A stretch of 64,000 bases of DNA from Mucilaginibacter sp. JRF (GTDB lineage Bacteria > Bacteroidota > Bacteroidia > Sphingobacteriales > Sphingobacteriaceae), in contig NZ_JADFBY010000002.1 of NCBI RefSeq assembly GCF_015223065.1, forward strand, positions 62,001 through 126,000, written 5' to 3'. Under the pieces are notes generated by a model that did not search any database, was not told the DNA's origin, and worked only from the letters and a program-made list of their open reading frames with translations. Shown piece by piece: positions 36,604-44,938 of this stretch. How positions within the stretch are numbered: the first letter of the stretch is position 1; every line of letters begins with the position of its first letter. The position numbers were made by a program, and so were the translations under genes.

Positions 36604-36888
36604 TTGAAGGCAATAATCTCTGAAAGAGCTTTAACCGCTATTGATAGCATAGCAAGGTTTGTTGAATCACAAAACACAAAAGGAAGTGGCGCCCGCTATG
36701 CCCTAAAGTTCAAAGAAGCAATTAAAAGGTTAGCTGTACCAAACGTGCAATACACTTTATGCAATCATAAAGTATTTTTGGAAAGCGATTATTCCTGCTC
36801 GCATTTTAATGATTGGGTAATTGCCTTTAAAATAGATGGCAACAAATTAGTTGTGTATGAAATAGTGCATGGTTCATTACTGGCCTGA
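36604..36888 (+). CDS. RelE/ParE family toxin-like protein
   Basis: A 94-residue protein with the RelE/ParE pattern: KAIISERALTAIDSIARFVE, the helix ARYALKFKEAIKRLAVPNVQ, and late strands WVIAFKIDGNKLVVYEIVHG. The start is TTG at 36604, because no in-frame ATG lies near. RelE/ParE toxins cut mRNA at the ribosome or poison gyrase; the catalytic residues that would separate these are not clear here. Partner antitoxin immediately upstream. It is convergent with purN, with 33 bp between that contain CTCACTATTCACCACTCCCA-type word repeats. Confidence 0.72.
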   Translation: MKAIISERALTAIDSIARFVESQNTKGSGARYALKFKEAIKRLAVPNVQYTLCNHKVFLESDYSCSHFNDWVIAFKIDGNKLVVYEIVHGSLLA

Positions 36889-36921
36889 AAGCTCACTATT
36901 CACCACTCCCAACTCACACCC

Positions 36922-37500
36922 TCAGCTCTTCATCTTCTTCAGCAAATTCTCCACCACGCGCGGAAAATGGTGGTGCTCCAGTTGCTGGCCTTTGAATTTT
37001 ACTATTTCAAGGGTATCGCCGGGTTCAATTTTAAAGCGGGACTGGTGGATCACCTCGCCTTCGTCAAAATGCTCGTTCACAAAGTGGATGGTAATCCCCG
37101 ATTCTTCTTCGCCCGCTGCCAAGATGGCTTTGTGCACATTATCGCCATACATGCCTTTGCCACCGTATTTGGGTAACAGCGCCGGATGCAGGTTAATGAT
37201 CTTGTTAGGGAAAGCTTTTAGTAATGATTGCGGCACCAGCCATAAAAAACCGGCCAGTACTATAATATCAACGTTAAGGTTTTTTAGCAAACGTATCACA
37301 TCATCGCCCTCGTAAAACTCCTGGCGGTTAAATACGTGCGATGGTATCTCAAAATTATCAGCCCGTTGTAAAACGTAAGCCTGCGGATTATTGGTGAGTA
37401 TAATGGCAACCTCGGCATCATTGTGGCGCTTAAAGTGCTCCATTATTTTTTGAGCGTTTGAACCTGATCCGGAGGCGAAAATAGCTATACGTTTTTTCAA
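36922..37500 (-). CDS. purN: Phosphoribosylglycinamide formyltransferase
   Basis: A 192-residue PurN with IFASGSGSNAQKIMEHF at the N terminus, VLAGFLWLVPQSLL, catalytic Asn/His region INLHPALLPKYGGKGMYG, and FVNEHFDEGEVIHQ with the conserved Asp. It transfers a formyl group from 10-formyl-THF to GAR in purine synthesis. The purH gene lies 0.7 kb away on the same strand, with the toxin-antitoxin pair between them on the other strand. Confidence 0.95.
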   Translation of the reverse strand: MKKRIAIFASGSGSNAQKIMEHFKRHNDAEVAIILTNNPQAYVLQRADNFEIPSHVFNRQEFYEGDDVIRLLKNLNVDIIVLAGFLWLVPQSLLKAFPNKIINLHPALLPKYGGKGMYGDNVHKAILAAGEEESGITIHFVNEHFDEGEVIHQSRFKIEPGDTLEIVKFKGQQLEHHHFPRVVENLLKKMKS

Positions 37501-37566
37501 GTGCAGGGTATTTGGGGTTCTACAATTACTTCAAATATAAAATTTTGATCAACTTGTTTGCTATAC

Positions 37567-38058
37567 TTAGTTATTTCTTTGCCTTATAAAGCTGTACTGC
37601 ACCACGCGGCGCACGCGGTTAGGCTGGTTGGTTTCCTGAAAATCGCCGGTTTGCAGCACCATGGAGTACTGGCCAAGGTTCAATATCTTGGTATTGGTAA
37701 AAGGCTGTATACTGCCTGATGCTGATGTATCCTGACAGGTTATATCTGATATTAAATACAGCCTGTCCCTCGATAACGACCAGGTGCCCGTCGCCGTTTG
37801 ATCAAGGCAACTGTAATTTTCATAAGTACAGGTATTATCGGCATTAAAACGGAATATCTGCTTTACATCACAATCAGTATTCAGCGTATCGGTTTCGCCC
37901 TGGGTGGTACCTACGTAGTTAAAAACCTGTAACGATGCCAGCTCCCACGGCCCGGCGGTAAACAGGTTGCGTATATTGGTAGGATCATCCTTTTTGCACG
38001 AGTTGTACAGCGAGATCACAAAAAATGCTGCTATGAATAATATGGCCGATCGCTTCAT
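37567..38058 (-). CDS. Lipocalin-like lipoprotein
   Basis: A 163-residue lipoprotein (MKRSAILFIAAFFVISLYNS, then the lipid Cys in NSCKKDD). The mature part carries the pattern of small lipocalin-like proteins in Bacteroidota: GPWELASLQVFNY, then RFNADNTCTYENYSCLDQTA followed by GTWSLSRDRLYLI, and late strands NLGQYSMVLQTGDF. Four Cys beyond the lipid Cys could form two disulphides. Ligand unknown. It stands alone between purN and the divergent alcohol dehydrogenase gene. Confidence 0.78.
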   Translation of the reverse strand: MKRSAILFIAAFFVISLYNSCKKDDPTNIRNLFTAGPWELASLQVFNYVGTTQGETDTLNTDCDVKQIFRFNADNTCTYENYSCLDQTATGTWSLSRDRLYLISDITCQDTSASGSIQPFTNTKILNLGQYSMVLQTGDFQETNQPNRVRRVVQYSFIRQRNN

Positions 38059-38146
38059 TGTGTTTATGCGCTCAAAAGTAAAAAAATATACCGGCTGTTG
38101 GCTATCAAATAATTAATGGCCGCCGCTGTTTGCAGAACGTAAATAT

Positions 38147-38154
38147 TACTTTTG
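38147..38154 (+). promoter_or_regulatory. Candidate -7 element of the alcohol dehydrogenase gene
   Basis: TACTTTTG matches TAnnTTTG. A TTTG at 38129-38132 is closer than the usual 19-21 bp, so the pairing is uncertain. The leader would be about 60 nt. Confidence 0.4.
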
Positions 38155-38221
38155 AATTATCTTTACCTAAACATACGCCTGTAATTTTGTTTCACATTTA
38201 ACCACTACATCACCATTTATT

Positions 38222-39265
38222 ATGATTGCAACAAAAGCTTATGCTGCTAATGCGGCAAGTGCCCCGCTGGCACCTTTTAAGTTCGACCGTAAAGAGGTTG
38301 GCCCTAATGACATTCAGATAGAGATATTATACTGCGGTGTTTGCCACTCAGATCTTCATCAGATACGCGACGAATGGGGCGGATCAATATTCCCGATGGT
38401 GCCCGGCCACGAAATTGTAGGTAAAATAGTTAAGGTTGGCGATGCGGTTACCAAATTCAAAGTTGGCGAAACTGCCGGTATAGGCTGCTTTGTCGACTCG
38501 TGCCGCCACTGCCCAAGCTGCGAGGCCGGTGAGGAACAATATTGCGATAATCACCTGTCGTTCACCTATAACAGTACTTACAAAGATGGCACCCCGACTT
38601 TCGGCGGTTACTCTGATCAATATGTTATCGATGAGAAATACGCCCTGCACGTATCAGACAAGTTACCACTGGAAGGTGTAGCACCGCTGCTTTGCGCCGG
38701 TATTACCACCTACTCGCCGTTAATGACCTGGAAAATTGGTAAAGGCCATAAGGTTGCCGTAGTTGGCCTGGGTGGTTTAGGCCACATGGCGGTTAAGTTC
38801 GCGGCATCATTAGGCGCTGAGGTTACCGTACTGAGCACATCAGCCTCAAAAATGGAGGATGCACTTAAGCTGGGCGCCCACCACTTTGTAGTAACTAAGG
38901 ATGAGGAGCAGGTAAAAGCGGTTGCTAATACTTTTGATTTTATTTTGAACACCATTTCGGCACAGCACGAATATGATTTTTACTTGCAGATGCTGAAGCT
39001 TGATGGCACCATGGTATTGGTAGGCATACCGCCGGAAGCGCCACAGGTATCAGCCTTTAACCTGATCAGCAAACGCCGCCGCATTGCAGGCAGCATGATT
39101 GGCGGAATTAAAGAAACCCAGGAAATGCTTGACTACTGCGCCGAGCACGGCATCGTGTCTGACGTGGAAGTGATCAACATCGACTACATTAACGAAGCCT
39201 ACGAACGCATGATCAAAAATGATGTCCGCTACCGTTTCGTTATCGATATTGCGAGTTTGAAGTAG
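38222..39265 (+). CDS. Zinc-dependent NAD(P) alcohol dehydrogenase
   Basis: A 347-residue medium-chain dehydrogenase of the YahK/cinnamyl-alcohol type. Catalytic zinc site CGVCHSDLH with MVPGHEIVG; structural zinc from CRHCPSCEAGEEQYC; nucleotide-binding GLGGLGHMAVKFAA. Such enzymes reduce aldehydes broadly, mostly with NADPH. It is monocistronic, with a perfect 18-bp terminator after the stop. Confidence 0.92.
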   Translation: MIATKAYAANAASAPLAPFKFDRKEVGPNDIQIEILYCGVCHSDLHQIRDEWGGSIFPMVPGHEIVGKIVKVGDAVTKFKVGETAGIGCFVDSCRHCPSCEAGEEQYCDNHLSFTYNSTYKDGTPTFGGYSDQYVIDEKYALHVSDKLPLEGVAPLLCAGITTYSPLMTWKIGKGHKVAVVGLGGLGHMAVKFAASLGAEVTVLSTSASKMEDALKLGAHHFVVTKDEEQVKAVANTFDFILNTISAQHEYDFYLQMLKLDGTMVLVGIPPEAPQVSAFNLISKRRRIAGSMIGGIKETQEMLDYCAEHGIVSDVEVINIDYINEAYERMIKNDVRYRFVIDIASLK

Positions 39266-39280
39266 GCGGTAAACTGCTAT

Positions 39281-39323
39281 AAAACAAAAATGCCTCATGT
39301 AATCAATGAGGCATTTTTGTTTT
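39281..39323. terminator. Bidirectional Rho-independent terminator
   Basis: Arms AAAACAAAAATGCCTCAT (39281-39298) and its exact reverse at 39306-39323 flank a 7-nt loop. T runs are present in both directions, so it serves both the dehydrogenase and the convergent RluA gene. Confidence 0.9.
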
Positions 39324-39330
39324 ATAGCGA

Positions 39331-39357
39331 CCATGGTCTATGGTCCATAGTCCATGG
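39331..39357. repeat. Word-like inverted repeat (CCATGG/CTATGG type)
   Basis: CCATGGTCTATGG (39331-39343) and CCATAGTCCATGG (39345-39357) are complementary at 12 of 13 positions. It lies just before the stop of the RluA gene. Confidence 0.7.
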
Positions 39358-39363
39358 ACTAAA

Positions 39364-40062
39364 TCATTCCATCAAATGCGCAAACTTATCCCAAAAGCCA
39401 TCCTTGGGTAGCGGGGCCTTTATTTCAACAGGCTCATTTTTTACCGGGTGGATGAACTGGAGTTTACGGGCATGCAGACTAATGCTTTTACGCAAACTGC
39501 CGCGCGGATAGCCATATTTATTATCGCCTACTATGGGGCAATTCAGGGTTGATAGCTGTACCCGTATCTGGTGCGGTCTGCCGGTTATGGGGTTCACCTC
39601 AATCAAATAATAGCCATTAGCCTCGCCTGCCAAGCGGTAATGCAGTTCGGAGCGCATGCTGCCCGGCACTTCATGCCCATGGGCTTTGGTAACGTTTTTC
39701 TGCTGATTTTTTACCAGCCAGTGTACCAGGTCGCCGTACTCGGGTTCGGGTTTGTTGCGTACCACAGCGTAGTAGGTTTTGCGTATCTGGCGGGTTTTAA
39801 ACAGTTGGTTCATCCTGTCCAAAGCCTTGCTGGTTTTGGCGAAAAGTATAACGCCGCTCACTGGCCTGTCTAACCTGTGCACCACGCCTAAAAATGCGCC
39901 GTTAGGCTTATTATATTTTTTGGCGATGTATTTCTTTACCTTTTCATCCAATGGTTCATCGCCGGTATCATCTACCTGCACAATATCACCCGCGCGCTTG
40001 TTAACGGCAATCAGGTGATTATCCTCATATAATATATCGTAATCGGTAATAGGTTCGCTCAT
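39364..40062 (-). CDS. RluA family pseudouridine synthase
   Basis: A 232-residue single-domain synthase without S4 domain. The catalytic motif HRLDRPVSGVILFAKTSKA holds the active Asp; ITGRPHQIRVQLSTL and late LHARKLQFIHPV are typical of the RluA group. It isomerises uridine to pseudouridine in rRNA or tRNA; the exact site cannot be read from the sequence. It is followed on its 3' side by the shared terminator at 39281-39323. A 28-bp inverted repeat lies between its start and panB. Confidence 0.9.
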   Translation of the reverse strand: MSEPITDYDILYEDNHLIAVNKRAGDIVQVDDTGDEPLDEKVKKYIAKKYNKPNGAFLGVVHRLDRPVSGVILFAKTSKALDRMNQLFKTRQIRKTYYAVVRNKPEPEYGDLVHWLVKNQQKNVTKAHGHEVPGSMRSELHYRLAGEANGYYLIEVNPITGRPHQIRVQLSTLNCPIVGDNKYGYPRGSLRKSISLHARKLQFIHPVKNEPVEIKAPLPKDGFWDKFAHLME

Positions 40063-40080
40063 GTTTTGCTAATGATATTG

Positions 40081-40166
40081 AGTTCATGGTTCATAGTTAA
40101 TAGTTCATAGTATTTAGTGCAATCTGAATAGAGCTGCCATGAACTATTAACTATGAACCATGAACT
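40081..40166. repeat. 28-bp perfect inverted repeat of word-like sequence
   Basis: The arm 40081-40108 (AGTTCATGGTTCATAGTTAA...) and 40139-40166 are perfectly complementary over 28 bases around a 30-nt spacer. The arm itself is built from variants of TTCATAGTT. It lies between panB and the RluA gene on the minus strand. Confidence 0.85.
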
Positions 40167-40187
40167 ACGGTAATAACTATCAACTGC

Positions 40188-41003
40188 CTAATATTGTTCC
40201 TTCTCGTTAGGGAAATCTGCCGATTTTACGTCGGTAACGTAGCTTTTTATGGCATCGTTCATCACATCGTACAGGCTGGCGTACTGGCGTAAAAAGCGTG
40301 GCTTAAAGCCTTTATTAATGCCCAGCATATCGTGTATCACCAATACCTGGCCATCGCAATGCTGGCCTGCGCCAATACCAATGGTAGGTATGCTCAGGCT
40401 CTCGGTAACTTCTTTAGCCAACAGGGCGGGTATTTTTTCGAGCACTACGCCAAAGCAGCCCAGCTCCTGTAGTTTAAGGGCATCCTCACGCAGCTTTTGC
40501 GCTTCGGCTTCCTCTTTGGCCCTTACGGTGTAGGTGCCAAATTTGTATATCGATTGCGGGGTTAAACCCAAATGGCCCATAACCGGTATACCAGCTGCCA
40601 GTATGCGGGTAACAGATTCGGCTATTTCAATACCGCCTTCAATTTTTACAGCATGCGCGCCCGCTTCCTTCATAATACGGATAGCCGAATTTAAGGCTTC
40701 CTTTGAGTTACCCTGGTACGAGCCAAAAGGCAGATCGACCACTACCAGCGCGCGCTTGGCGGCACGTACTACTGATGCGGCATGATAGATCATCTGATCG
40801 AGCGTTATGGGCAGAGTGGTTTCGTGGCCGGCCATTACGTTCGAGGCCGAATCGCCTACCAGTATAATATCAACCCCGGCATCATCAACAATGGTGGCTA
40901 AGGAGTAATCGTAAGCGGTAAGCATTGATACTTTTTCGCCCCTCATCTTCATCTCCTGTACGGTGCGGGTGGTTACGCGTTTTATCTCTTTGTTAACAGA
41001 CAT
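40188..41003 (-). CDS. panB: 3-methyl-2-oxobutanoate hydroxymethyltransferase
   Basis: A 271-residue Pan[41 protein letters not shown] (metal Asp), and [12 protein letters not shown], then [20 protein letters not shown]. It makes ketopantoate from 2-oxoisovalerate and methylene-THF, the first committed step of pantothenate synthesis. Its own promoter candidate lies at 41024-41055. Other pantothenate genes are not in the window. Confidence 0.96.
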   Translation of the reverse strand: MSVNKEIKRVTTRTVQEMKMRGEKVSMLTAYDYSLATIVDDAGVDIILVGDSASNVMAGHETTLPITLDQMIYHAASVVRAAKRALVVVDLPFGSYQGNSKEALNSAIRIMKEAGAHAVKIEGGIEIAESVTRILAAGIPVMGHLGLTPQSIYKFGTYTVRAKEEAEAQKLREDALKLQELGCFGVVLEKIPALLAKEVTESLSIPTIGIGAGQHCDGQVLVIHDMLGINKGFKPRFLRQYASLYDVMNDAIKSYVTDVKSADFPNEKEQY

Positions 41004-41023
41004 GAGCTTGCTGAATTTGATGG

Positions 41024-41055
41024 CAAAGGTATGTAATTGTAAAGCGCTTTTTCAA
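41024..41055 (-). promoter_or_regulatory. Promoter of panB
   Basis: Read on the minus strand, TACCTTTG (41024-41031) matches TAnnTTTG, and TTGA at 41052-41055 gives a -33-like element with a 20-bp spacer. The leader would be about 15 nt. Confidence 0.6.
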
Positions 41056-41161
41056 CACCGAATACAATGTTAAGGCAAACCGCTAATTGCTTGGTAATTG
41101 AGCGTGGTTAACATGGTGTTAACAAGCCATTATTCAAATATTAAAAAATACAAAAACATAC

Positions 41162-41192
41162 TTTAAAATTACACTGCTTTGCCGTATCTTTG
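41162..41192 (+). promoter_or_regulatory. Promoter of carA
   Basis: TATCTTTG (41185-41192) matches the -7 consensus; TTTA at 41162-41165 could be the -33 element with a 19-bp spacer. The leader to the ATG at 41294 would be about 95 nt, which leaves room for regulation, but I see no attenuator-type hairpin in it. Confidence 0.6.
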
Positions 41193-41293
41193 CGGCGTGA
41201 AAATGGAAGTGCCTTACTTCATTAATTCTATAAGTTTTATCGGCGCGTCGCACCAGGCAAACCGGGTTTTTAAATCATTTAATTTATTTTATA

Positions 41294-42394
41294 ATGACCA
41301 ACTACACCAAACTACCGGCTGTATTATTACTGGCTGACGGTACAGTTTTTCATGGCAAAGCTGCCGGAAAGATCGGCACCACCACCGGCGAGATCTGTTT
41401 TAACACCGGTATGACCGGCTACCAGGAAATTTTTACCGATCCATCTTACTTCGGTCAAATTATGGTTACTACCAACGCCCACATAGGTAACTATGGCATC
41501 AGCGGCGAGGAAGTTGAATCAGGCAGGATACAAATAGCTGGTTTGGTTTGTAAAAACTACAACATTGCCTACAGCCGTAAACAGGCCGATGAATCAATAC
41601 AGGATTATTTTCAGGAGCAAAACATTGTAGGTATATCAGATATTGATACCCGCCAGCTGGTGCGCCACATACGCGATAAAGGTGCCATGAATGCCATCAT
41701 CTCATCAGAGATATTGAATGTTGATGAACTGAAAGCCAAGTTAGCCGAAGTACCATCAATGGATGGTTTGGAGTTATCATCACAGGTATCAACTACCGAA
41801 ACTTATACCTTTGGTAATGAGGACGCGCCTTACCGTGTTGCCGTGCTTGACCTGGGTGTTAAAAAGAACATCCTGCGCAACTTTGCCGATCGTGATGTAT
41901 TCGCTAAGGTATACCCTGCAAAAACAACCTTTGCCGAAATGGAGCAGGATTTTGCCCCGACAGGCTACTTTATATCAAACGGCCCCGGCGATCCATCGGC
42001 CATGCCTTACGCGGTTGCAACCGTAAAAGAGATATTGGCTGCCGATAAACCAATGTTCGGTATATGCCTTGGTCACCAATTGCTGGCTTTGGCTAATGAT
42101 ATCCCGACCAAAAAAATGTTCAACGGTCACCGCGGCTTAAATCACCCGGTAAAAAACATCATTAAGGATCATTGCGAGGTTACCTCACAAAACCACGGTT
42201 TTGGTGTAGTGCCCGAGGCTGTAAGATCATCAGACAAAGTTGAGATCACCCACGTTAACCTGAACGATCAATCGATAGAAGGTATCCGTGTAAAAGATAA
42301 AAAAGCGTTCTCGGTACAATATCACCCTGAATCGTCACCAGGCCCGCACGATTCGCGCTACCTGTTTGATGATTTCATCGACCTGATGAAATAG
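41294..42394 (+). CDS. carA: Carbamoyl-phosphate synthase small subunit
   Basis: A 366-residue CarA. The N-terminal CarA domain has LLLADGTVFHGKAAG and NTGMTGYQEIFTDPSYFGQI; the C-terminal class I glutaminase has GICLGHQLLALA (nucleophile Cys), and YHPESSPGPHDSRYLFDDFI with the catalytic His/Glu. It supplies ammonia from glutamine for carbamoyl phosphate, used in pyrimidine and arginine synthesis. carB is not adjacent: a strong terminator follows. Confidence 0.96.
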   Translation: MTNYTKLPAVLLLADGTVFHGKAAGKIGTTTGEICFNTGMTGYQEIFTDPSYFGQIMVTTNAHIGNYGISGEEVESGRIQIAGLVCKNYNIAYSRKQADESIQDYFQEQNIVGISDIDTRQLVRHIRDKGAMNAIISSEILNVDELKAKLAEVPSMDGLELSSQVSTTETYTFGNEDAPYRVAVLDLGVKKNILRNFADRDVFAKVYPAKTTFAEMEQDFAPTGYFISNGPGDPSAMPYAVATVKEILAADKPMFGICLGHQLLALANDIPTKKMFNGHRGLNHPVKNIIKDHCEVTSQNHGFGVVPEAVRSSDKVEITHVNLNDQSIEGIRVKDKKAFSVQYHPESSPGPHDSRYLFDDFIDLMK

Positions 42395-42417
42395 TATCAT
42401 CCAACGTAAAATATACA

Positions 42418-42447
42418 GCGACCGGTTAATTGCCGGTCGCTTTTTTT
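42418..42447 (+). terminator. Rho-independent terminator of carA
   Basis: GCGACCGG (42418-42425) pairs with CCGGTCGC (42433-42440) around a 7-nt loop; seven T follow. Confidence 0.92.
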
Positions 42448-42592
42448 ATACCCCTGATTTTAGCTTACGGAATTTTCACCGCCAAAATTACCGTGTTTAC
42501 CGAGTAGTTACCTTATGCTACCCAATAGGTGTTTGCCTGTTATAAATGTTATAGTAGTTTTATATCATCAAATAATTGTAGAGAAAACTAAC

Positions 42593-43474
42593 ATGAGCAA
42601 TAATATAGAATATAAAAAAGGACCACGTAACGGCAAGGCCATCGCCGGCGTGATCCTGCTGGTGCTGGGTGGTGTGATGCTCATCCAACAACTAAATATA
42701 GTTTTATTCCCGGGTTGGTTGATTAGCTGGCCAATGTGGTTCTTAATACTACCGGGCATATATATAGGTACACGCAGCAACTTCCACAAATCAGCCTGGT
42801 TTATACTGGTGGGTTTAGGTTTAGCTTTTATGGCCAACGAAGCATTTGATAGTTATAATGTAAACGCCGATGGCGTGATATGGCCGGTAGCATTCATTGT
42901 ATTTGGTATTTGGATGATACTACGCAGAGGCAACAGGCACGATGCCGCCGAATGGGATAAACTACGAAACGGTGGCCGTAAACAACCTGTTGACTTTGGC
43001 ACCCCGCCTCCCTTTACGCCCGACCCGGTAGTTGATTACCGCGTAACGCCCGATGCTGAACAACCCACCACTGCCGAGCAGCCCAAAGCCGAAGCACCAA
43101 GCGAGCCTTTCACCGTAAAAGGCAAGATATATAATGATGATATACTGGACGCTACCGCTGTATTTGGCGGTGTGGATAAGATAGTATTCTCGAAGGATTT
43201 TCGTGGTGGCGAGATCGTTAACATATTTGGTGGCAGCGAGATAGACCTTACCAAAGCCGACATACATGGCCACGTTATGATAGAGGTAACCCAGGTGTTT
43301 GGTGGTACCAAGCTGATCGTTCCGCCGCACTGGCATGTAATATCTGATGTATCGGCCATATTTGCCGGGGTTGATGATAAGCGCATGCGCCATACCACCA
43401 CCATTACTAACGAGAAGGTGCTGATCATTAAAGGTGTGAGCATATTTGCCGGCATCGAGATACGCAGCTACTAA
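42593..43474 (+). CDS. LiaF-like envelope protein (DUF5668 plus LiaF C-terminal domain)
   Basis: The ATG at 42593 gives MSNNIEYKKGPRNGKAIAGV, which puts the first membrane segment at residues 17-36; an upstream start would add 26 residues of no clear nature. Four membrane segments (to about 115), a proline-rich linker (about 135-180), and a C-terminal beta-helix with repeated FGG motifs (AVFGGVDKIVF, IFGGSEIDL, VFGGTKLIVP, IFAGVDDKRM, IFAGIEIRSY) match the LiaF/YvqF-like group. In Firmicutes LiaF restrains the LiaSR cell-envelope stress system. Here it heads a run with DUF4288 and a LytS/LytTR pair, so an envelope-sensing role is plausible. Confidence 0.85.
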   Translation: MSNNIEYKKGPRNGKAIAGVILLVLGGVMLIQQLNIVLFPGWLISWPMWFLILPGIYIGTRSNFHKSAWFILVGLGLAFMANEAFDSYNVNADGVIWPVAFIVFGIWMILRRGNRHDAAEWDKLRNGGRKQPVDFGTPPPFTPDPVVDYRVTPDAEQPTTAEQPKAEAPSEPFTVKGKIYNDDILDATAVFGGVDKIVFSKDFRGGEIVNIFGGSEIDLTKADIHGHVMIEVTQVFGGTKLIVPPHWHVISDVSAIFAGVDDKRMRHTTTITNEKVLIIKGVSIFAGIEIRSY

Positions 43475-43529
43475 TTGATATATACCAACTAACCTCACAA
43501 TTAATACACACAACAAACCATTTACCCAC

Positions 43530-43865
43530 ATGAACTGGTACGTAACAAAACTTATCTTCAGGATAATTAGCGGCGATGGCAACCATCCCGCTCAGTTTGA
43601 CGAGCAATTACGCCTTATTAATGCCGATAACGAGCAAGCCGCCTTTAAAAAGGCCAACAGCATAGGTGTTGATATTCAGGACAGTTTCACCAATGCCCAA
43701 AAGCAAATGGTACGCTGGCAGTTTGTTGATGTTACCGAGGTAAACCCCATAAACGGACTTACCGATGGTGCCGAACTGCATTACCAGATACACGAGGCAC
43801 CTGATGCCGACCTGTACATTGCCTGGGCTCACCACAGATCGGCTTTGTTAGCAATTAACAATTAA
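43530..43865 (+). CDS. DUF4288 domain protein
   Basis: A 111-residue soluble protein beginning MNWYVTKLIFRIISGDGNHP, then FDEQLRLINADNEQAAFKKA and WQFVDVTEVNPI. This is the layout of DUF4288, a small domain with WY near the start and a QF.DV.E motif. Role unknown. It lies 55 bp after the LiaF-like gene and 20 bp before the LytS-type kinase, so it is probably co-transcribed with both. Confidence 0.78.
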   Translation: MNWYVTKLIFRIISGDGNHPAQFDEQLRLINADNEQAAFKKANSIGVDIQDSFTNAQKQMVRWQFVDVTEVNPINGLTDGAELHYQIHEAPDADLYIAWAHHRSALLAINN

Positions 43866-43885
43866 TAATATAAGGGCGCACGGTT

Positions 43886-44938
43886 TTGGCTATCTCTAAA
43901 TCAGAAATATCACGGGCTTACCTGGCTATTGCCATAGGTGGCGTTGCCTGGGCGGCATTGCAAACCTATGTTATACATAGCTTTGGGTTTGATTGGTATA
44001 TGGCCATAATTGATGGCGTGGGCAGCTCGTTGCTGCTTAGCGGTGCCTGCTGGTTAATTAATAACAACCTGCGCTACTATCAACCGGGTAGGGGCAGCTA
44101 CATTAACCTGTTTATTTGGTGTGTGGCCTTAGCCGCTATTTGCGCCGCGGGTGTACGCTACCTGCTGCCGCTGCTAAAACCGGGCGAGGTGTATGTTAAC
44201 TTTTTGCAGCAATCGCTCATTATCCGCCTGTTCACTAACTTTTTGGCTATAGGCTGGATGGCCATGCTGAGCGCTATATGGTTCTCGCAGCTCGATCAAA
44301 AAGAAACCGAGAAACGCCGCAACGAGGCCGAAAGCCTGGCCCGCGATGCGGAGTTATATAACCTGCGCCAGCAATTGCAGCCGCACTTTTTGTTCAACAG
44401 CCTTAACTCCATTAACGCGCTGATAGGCTTTAAGCCCGATCAGGCGCGGAAGATGATACATCAGTTGAGCGACTTTTTGCGCGGTACGCTGCGCAAGGAT
44501 GATCAGCAACGTATTACCCTGAATGAGGAGCTGGCGCACCTTAACCTTTACCTCGAAATAGAAAAGGTACGCTTTGGCCACCGCCTGCAAACCGAAATAA
44601 GCTGCGACCGTACCTGCGGCGAGGCCATTATGCCTGCCATGCTGTTGCAGCCCATTGTGGAGAATGCCATAAAATTTGGTTTGTATGATACTACCGGCCA
44701 GGTAACCATCAGCATACGTGGCGAAATGGATAATAACTACTTGGTACTGATGGTGCAAAATCCGTACGATCCGCAAACGTCGCGCCCTAAGCAGGGTACC
44801 GGTTTTGGGCTGCGTGGCGTGCAACGTAGGTTATATTTGTTATTTGCCCGTAACGATTTGATGGAAACTCATGCAAATGATAATATATTTACAACCATTA
44901 TAAAGGTACCACAGGATGAAACGCGCATTAATTATTGA
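43886..44938 (+). CDS. LytS-type sensor histidine kinase
   Basis: A 350-residue kinase from a TTG at 43886. Four membrane segments fill about residues 10-140. The kinase is the His_kinase (LytS/YehU) type: LRQQLQPHFLFNSLNSINAL with the phosphorylated His in PHFLFN, and a C-terminal ATPase with PAMLLQPIVENAIKFGLYD and GTGFGLRGVQRRL. It overlaps the LytTR regulator gene by 23 bases, so the two are translationally coupled and are almost certainly a cognate pair. The signal is unknown; the upstream LiaF-like gene hints at the envelope. Confidence 0.92.
   Translation: MAISKSEISRAYLAIAIGGVAWAALQTYVIHSFGFDWYMAIIDGVGSSLLLSGACWLINNNLRYYQPGRGSYINLFIWCVALAAICAAGVRYLLPLLKPGEVYVNFLQQSLIIRLFTNFLAIGWMAMLSAIWFSQLDQKETEKRRNEAESLARDAELYNLRQQLQPHFLFNSLNSINALIGFKPDQARKMIHQLSDFLRGTLRKDDQQRITLNEELAHLNLYLEIEKVRFGHRLQTEISCDRTCGEAIMPAMLLQPIVENAIKFGLYDTTGQVTISIRGEMDNNYLVLMVQNPYDPQTSRPKQGTGFGLRGVQRRLYLLFARNDLMETHANDNIFTTIIKVPQDETRINY

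Noticed and set aside
36344..36888. Insertion sequence or mobile element between purH and purN
   Set aside because: No terminal repeats, transposase or target duplication can be seen around the toxin-antitoxin pair.
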